Below, one piece after another: positions 5,858 to 9,686 of a stretch of DNA of 9,686 nt. The DNA is from Desulfuromonadales bacterium. Its GTDB lineage: Bacteria > Desulfobacterota > Desulfuromonadia > Desulfuromonadales > BM103. Under the pieces are notes generated by a model that saw nothing but the letters and a program-made list of their open reading frames with translations, was not told the DNA's origin and made no database searches. Location: positions 1-9,686 of the forward strand of contig JAUWTX010000055.1 of NCBI GenBank assembly GCA_030614505.1, written 5' to 3'. Positions within the stretch are counted from its first letter, which is position 1, and the number at the start of each line of letters is the position of its first letter. A program made the translations under genes and the position numbers.

Positions 5858-6487
5858 ATGACGACAGCAAAGAACTTCTTCACCGAAGAGGAAAAAAAAC
5901 GCATTGAGTCTGCAGTGCAGCAGGCCGAAAAAAGTACCAGCGGCGAGATTGTACCAATGGTGGTTGATGAGTCCTATAATTATCCTCGGGCGGAAATCCT
6001 CGGTGCCGGACTTTTCTCTCTGGCTGCTGCGGTGTCACTCAGTTGGGCCTTTTTTGGCGAATCACTCTGGCATTTCTTATGGCTTTTTATCTTCGGTTAC
6101 ATTCCTTTCAAAATACTTATTCGCAGTCTTCCCTCTTTGAGACGACGCCTCATCCACCCGGTTGAAATCAGCGAGGAAGTCGAGGAGAAGGCGATTGTTT
6201 CATTTCTTGAGCATGGCCTCCATCATACTCGTGACGAAACCGGTATTCTCATTCTCATCTCCCTCTTCGAGCGTCGGGTTCATGTCCTGGCAGATCGCGG
6301 CATTAACAATGTCGTCCCTGCTGACACTTGGGACGGAATCGTCCAGACCATCACTGACGGTATGCACCACGGTGAAACCTGCAATGCACTCTGTGCTGCC
6401 ATCGACACCTGCGGTCAACTCCTCGAAGAGCTTTTTCCGGTTAAAGCCGACGATACAGACGAACTGCCTAACCTTATCATCGAGTAA
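5858..6487 (+). CDS. TPM-domain protein with internal membrane hairpin
   Basis: A 209-residue protein related to the TPM family, but built differently from the upstream gene. It has no signal peptide. The N-terminal stretch (residues 6-38; FTEEEKKRIESAVQQAEKST then SGEIVPMVV) is the first helix and strand of a TPM fold. Two membrane segments follow (about 46-67 and 70-90) and a basic turn (RRRLIH). The rest of the fold resumes at about 105 (EEVEEKAIVSFLEHGLHHTRDETGILILISLFERRVHVLADRGI) and ends with TITDGMHHGE. Thus a membrane hairpin splits the domain. AAAGG (5847-5851) lies 6 nt before the ATG. Paired LemA and two TPM proteins are a recurrent neighbourhood; I infer they act together at the cytoplasmic membrane. 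Function unknown. Confidence 0.87.
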   Translation: MTTAKNFFTEEEKKRIESAVQQAEKSTSGEIVPMVVDESYNYPRAEILGAGLFSLAAAVSLSWAFFGESLWHFLWLFIFGYIPFKILIRSLPSLRRRLIHPVEISEEVEEKAIVSFLEHGLHHTRDETGILILISLFERRVHVLADRGINNVVPADTWDGIVQTITDGMHHGETCNALCAAIDTCGQLLEELFPVKADDTDELPNLIIE

Positions 6488-6530
6488 CCCACTGGCATCG
6501 GTTGCATTACTATCTGTCCACAGTATTCTT

Positions 6531-6552
6531 ATAGACACTTCTACAGGTCTAT
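6531..6552. repeat. Inverted repeat ATAGAC-N10-GTCTAT before the M23 gene
   Basis: Perfect 6-nt arms (6531-6536 and 6547-6552) with a 10-nt spacer lie in the 100-nt gap between the second TPM gene and the peptidase gene. A weak promoter could overlap it (TTGCAT at 6502, spacer 16, TATTCT at 6524). No T-run follows, so it is not a terminator; it could be an operator or chance. Confidence 0.3.
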
Positions 6553-6587
6553 CTGAGCTGTTCTGAATTCGTATAGGAGCTTACGGC

Positions 6588-7859
6588 ATGAAAAAAATAT
6601 TACTATTGATTATTGTTTTGGCTCTGGTTGTTGGTGCGTCCATCTTAGGACTCTCAAGAGACTGGCAGAAACCGGCCATCAAACTGACCGAGGCAACACA
6701 TGTCAATCAGAGCGTGGTAGTCATGGCGAGCGACAATCGCGGACTCGGTGAGGTTTGCTACTACCTGGACGGCAAGATAGATGGAAAATCCTGTATCAAC
6801 GCAGGCGGATCGACCTCATATGAACTGACAGTTGACCTCTCGGCACTCGCCGATGGAGAACATGAAGTCTGTGTTGTTGCCGCAGACGCGAATCCATATT
6901 TCCCCAACCGCATAAGTGAGTGTCGGAGTTACGTACTCGACAAGGTTCCGCCCAGGGTCGTGTTGGAGTCGGCGACCCGCTACATGCAGCGGGGGGGAGG
7001 CGCGGCTGTGTTTGTCTCGACACCCGAGCGCGAAACCAATATCCGCCTGACCGTTGGTGAACATCAATTTCGTTTCATCAGCAACGCAGAGGGTACGCGT
7101 CATTTTGCTGTCTTCGCCCATCCTCATGATGTCGAAGTGGCTGATTTTAAACCAATGGTTGTGGTCGAAGACCTTGCTGGCAATACTCGTCGCCTGCTCA
7201 TCGGGACCGTCACCAAAGATCGCCAATTCAAACATGACACCCTGAACATTCCGCACTCGTTTATCGAGAGAAAATCTTTGGAGATGCTCAATAAAGAGGG
7301 TGCAGGCAAAGAGGCCTTTCTCGAGATGAACAGGACCATGCGTGTTGAGAACCGGGCCAGGATCAAATCGATTACATCGGCGGCCCAAAGCCCTGAGCCG
7401 CTATGGAACGGACCTTTTTACCGTAACCTCGGTGCACCTAAGGCGCAATTTGCCGAACCTCGTACCTACCTGCTCGACAAAGAAGTGATCGACCACCAGA
7501 CCCATTATGGTATCGATATTGCCGGTCTTGCGAAAATGCCGATCAAGGCCGCCAACAACGGAGTAGTGATCTTTGCAGAGTATCTCGGGATTTATGGCAA
7601 CTGTGTCATCATCGACCACGGTGGCCGTGTTTTTACCATGTATGCCCACTTATCGCAGATGGATGTCAGCCCAGGTATGAATGTTGACAAGAAGGAAGTT
7701 GTCGGCCGCTCTGGAAATACCGGTATGGCCGGAGGAGATCATCTCCACTATGCCACTTATATTTCCGAAGTCCCTGTTGAACCGTCCGAGTGGTTTGACC
7801 CGGCCTGGCTGCAGACCAGAATCAATGACATCTATAACGATTTCAAAGCAGAAGAATAG
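6588..7859 (+). CDS. Membrane-anchored M23 (LytM-type) metallopeptidase
   Basis: A 423-residue protein with an N-terminal membrane anchor or uncleaved signal (residues 4-22, no lipobox). An all-beta, Ig-like region follows (about 28-120, ending in LDKVPPRV); its C57, C69, C95 and C112 could form two disulfides in the periplasm. A less clear beta region (to about 205) and a helical linker lead to the M23 domain at about 285-410. The zinc ligands are all present: H306 and D310 (THYGIDIAG) and H387 (GDHLHY). The catalytic histidines H354 (YAHLS) and H385 are also intact, so an active peptidoglycan endopeptidase is expected. The signature VIIDHGGRVFTMYAHLS and GRSGNTGMAGGDHLHY are typical. The start is supported by AGGAG 8 nt upstream. 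It lies 100 nt after the TPM gene, with no terminator between. Target bond and partner are not visible. Confidence 0.93.
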   Translation: MKKILLLIIVLALVVGASILGLSRDWQKPAIKLTEATHVNQSVVVMASDNRGLGEVCYYLDGKIDGKSCINAGGSTSYELTVDLSALADGEHEVCVVAADANPYFPNRISECRSYVLDKVPPRVVLESATRYMQRGGGAAVFVSTPERETNIRLTVGEHQFRFISNAEGTRHFAVFAHPHDVEVADFKPMVVVEDLAGNTRRLLIGTVTKDRQFKHDTLNIPHSFIERKSLEMLNKEGAGKEAFLEMNRTMRVENRARIKSITSAAQSPEPLWNGPFYRNLGAPKAQFAEPRTYLLDKEVIDHQTHYGIDIAGLAKMPIKAANNGVVIFAEYLGIYGNCVIIDHGGRVFTMYAHLSQMDVSPGMNVDKKEVVGRSGNTGMAGGDHLHYATYISEVPVEPSEWFDPAWLQTRINDIYNDFKAEE

Positions 7860-7929
7860 AAGATGGTGACTTGTACAAATTTGCAGGATCTTGTTGTCTT
7901 GCCCGGATCAACTCTTTTGGAGCCTGAAG

Positions 7930-9591
7930 ATGTCCATTAAGCCAGCCCTGTCTAGAATCAATTTGGGTGATTTTCCCCGGTTGTCGCCTGCCGAACAAAT
8001 TGATGTTCTGCGCTGTCAGGATGCCCGGCAGAAGACCCGGTTGCTGATTGATGCCCCAAACGGTGGCGAACTTATGGCCCTGTTGCCAACACAGGAGGTT
8101 TATCTCCTTGCCGTGGAACGAGGGCCTGAGCATCTTCCGGAACTACTGGGCTTGGCGACTCCCGAGCAATGGAGTGGTTTCATTGATCTTGACTGTTGGA
8201 ACGGCGACCAGTTTGATTCCACCAAGACGCATCGCTGGCTCATATCGCTGCTGCAGGGTGAAGAAGAAAATGTCTTCAGGGTTCTCAGAGAGATGAACTT
8301 CGAGCAACTGGTCCTGATCTTCAAGTCTGAACTGGATATCTTGTCAGGGCCGGAGGAGGATGAGAACAGTGACGCGCGCATTGACGCAGTCAAGCGCGAT
8401 GGCGGTTACGAGATTTCCTATCACTCCGAGAACGGCGCCAAGATGTTTGGCAAAATCCTTGATATTCTACAGAGCTATGAGCCGGGATTCTTCGTCTACC
8501 TGTTAGAGGCTGTTCGGGCCGAGACTATGGGGATGATCGAGGAGAGTGTCTATCAACAACGGACCGGACGCCTGCAGGATATGGGTATCCAGGACTCCTT
8601 CTCTGCCCGTAAGGTTTACTCCTGGATTGATCCGGAAGAGTATCGTCAGGAGCGTCCGGTTAAAATCACTCCCGGCTCTTGTGAAGGAAGTGCGCCCGGC
8701 TTCACCCTGACGCTGGTCCGACCAAAAGGTCTGCTGGCTGAGGCCCTGGCCGACGGTATGGATGAGGGTCTGGCCTGGGAGATGGCCAATGTGGTCAACA
8801 AGGTGATAATGGCGGATCGCATCGAGATGGGAAATCTCGAACAAGTCAGCAAGGTGATCAGCAAGGTGGATGCTTATCTCAATCTGGCTCTTGAATGGCT
8901 GGCTGGTCAAGATGTTGATGCTGCCCAAAAATGCCTCACTGACTGCTACTGTGAAGACCTGTTCCGTCTCGGTTACAGTATGACCTTGAGATTGCAGCGT
9001 CGGGCCACCATTGTTGGTAAGACAACTGTCGCGCCTTATCTGGATCACAACGCCAGGGCATGTGTCGCGGCCCTCAACCAGAACCCACCTCTTTTTTTCG
9101 AAGGTGTTGCCAATCCTACAAAGGGTGGGACGCGCCTGTTTGCCAGTCTTGCCGAGATCCAGTCCGTTGACCTATGGCTTGACAGAATTGAAATACAGCG
9201 ACAATTATTCGAAGATGCCCTGCAATTCGTTCTGCCGGAACCAGAGGTTTTGGATCTCACCGGATGTCAGCCTGACCAGGCTGATGAGGTCACCCTGGTG
9301 GAATTTTTTCTGACCTCTCTGGCCAATAAACTGTTGGGTCGGGATTTTCAACCTCTGCCAATTGCCGAAGAAGAACTTGCCGGTTTGCATGGCATGGTTT
9401 CCCATTCGGGCGTATTGCATCCGCGTCTTCGCGAAGAGACAGTTAAGTGGTTGGATTCATTGATGTCAGGTGGTGGAGATTTTGCTGGCTATTGCCTGGA
9501 TATCTGGGAGGAGGAGTTCTGCTCAGTTGGTTTCGAGGATATTGACCCGCGCTTTGTCGGCGGACTGATTATCCGCCTGGAGGTTTTCTGA
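7930..9591 (+). CDS. DUF6178 family protein, function unknown
   Basis: A 553-residue protein without signal peptide or membrane segment, probably cytosolic and largely helical. I recognise it as DUF6178, a family I associate with Desulfuromonadales-like bacteria; this is from memory of the pattern, not a search. Features seen: VYLLAVERGPEHLPELLGLATPEQW followed by FIDLDCWNGDQF (residues 57-96), repeated helical pairs, RTGRLQDMGIQDSFSARKVYSWIDPEEY (211-238), a cysteine cluster C335-x3-C339-x-C341 next to EDLFRLGYS, and an acidic C-terminal part. The ATG at 7930 has GGAG 7 nt upstream; the frame reaches back to a TTG at 7891 without a site. It follows the M23 gene by 70 nt with no terminator, so it may belong to the same transcript. 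No catalytic motif of a known enzyme is apparent. Confidence 0.82.
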   Translation: MSIKPALSRINLGDFPRLSPAEQIDVLRCQDARQKTRLLIDAPNGGELMALLPTQEVYLLAVERGPEHLPELLGLATPEQWSGFIDLDCWNGDQFDSTKTHRWLISLLQGEEENVFRVLREMNFEQLVLIFKSELDILSGPEEDENSDARIDAVKRDGGYEISYHSENGAKMFGKILDILQSYEPGFFVYLLEAVRAETMGMIEESVYQQRTGRLQDMGIQDSFSARKVYSWIDPEEYRQERPVKITPGSCEGSAPGFTLTLVRPKGLLAEALADGMDEGLAWEMANVVNKVIMADRIEMGNLEQVSKVISKVDAYLNLALEWLAGQDVDAAQKCLTDCYCEDLFRLGYSMTLRLQRRATIVGKTTVAPYLDHNARACVAALNQNPPLFFEGVANPTKGGTRLFASLAEIQSVDLWLDRIEIQRQLFEDALQFVLPEPEVLDLTGCQPDQADEVTLVEFFLTSLANKLLGRDFQPLPIAEEELAGLHGMVSHSGVLHPRLREETVKWLDSLMSGGGDFAGYCLDIWEEEFCSVGFEDIDPRFVGGLIIRLEVF

Positions 9592-9621
9592 ACATCCATA
9601 TCAATCTTCTGATGGAGACTC

Positions 9622-9686
9622 ATGGTCATTCCCGTCAGAGGTCTTGCCGCCGGGAATAATCCCTTTAAACCACTTGGGACGATCAT
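9622..9686 (+). CDS. Possible start of the next gene (partial)
   Basis: An ATG at 9622 opens a frame (MVIPVRGLAAGNNPFKPLGT...) that continues to the window edge. GGAG at 9614-9617 lies only 4 nt upstream, a short spacing. It starts 30 nt after the DUF6178 stop, on the same strand. Too short to identify; it could be non-coding. Confidence 0.35.
   Translation, partial: MVIPVRGLAAGNNPFKPLGTI

Noticed and set aside
7891..7929. TTG at 7891 as the start of the DUF6178 gene
   Set aside because: There is no Shine-Dalgarno before it; ATG 7930 has GGAG 7 nt upstream and gives a sensible N-terminus.
9489..9686. Minus-strand frame entering from the right edge
   Set aside because: Most of it lies opposite the 3' end of the DUF6178 gene, its translation is low-complexity and it has no recognisable motif.

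Overview
This window looks like ordinary chromosome from a Desulfuromonadales/Geobacterales-type bacterium (Desulfuromonas, Geobacter, Pelobacter and relatives). The clues are a eukaryotic-like citrate synthase of the kind known from Geobacteraceae, a dusB-ntrB-ntrC operon, a protein I recognise as DUF6178, and a Gram-negative envelope set of lipoprotein, TPM-domain proteins and an M23 peptidase. The taxonomic call is an inference. I see no mobile element, tRNA, rRNA or CRISPR array.

Left part (1-2572, minus strand). An operon reads right to left: dusB (nifR3; tRNA dihydrouridine synthase), ntrB (cytosolic PAS-type histidine kinase) and ntrC (sigma-54 activator, cut by the window edge after its receiver domain). 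dusB and ntrB overlap by 11 bases, and each of the last two genes has its own Shine-Dalgarno sequence. This is the nifR3-ntrB-ntrC order known from alphaproteobacteria.

Divergent regulatory region (2573-2945). No clear gene lies here. It holds a minus-strand promoter for dusB-ntrBC, a plus-strand promoter for gltA, an 8-bp palindrome between them, and a long gltA leader of about 230 nt. The leader contains a perfect 6+6 inverted repeat, a second small hairpin and two coupled small reading frames of doubtful status.

Central metabolism (2946-4311). gltA encodes a 436-residue eukaryotic-type citrate synthase with an intact catalytic triad, closed by a clear intrinsic terminator.

Envelope cluster (4367-9591, plus strand). 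A good sigma-70-type promoter precedes lemA (lipoprotein). Then follow a TPM-domain protein with signal peptide, membrane segment and Gly-rich tail, a second TPM-related protein with a central membrane hairpin, a membrane-anchored M23 metallopeptidase with N-terminal Ig-like region, and a large cytosolic DUF6178 protein. No terminator is visible between these genes, so they may be read together, although the M23 gene may also have its own weak promoter. A possible further gene starts at 9622 and leaves the window.

Two themes stand out. A nitrogen-control operon and citrate synthase (the entry to 2-oxoglutarate synthesis) share one divergent control region. Next to it is an uncharacterised envelope module, LemA-TPM-TPM-M23-DUF6178. 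Nothing here clearly amounts to a wholly new system; the shared control region and the envelope module deserve the most attention.
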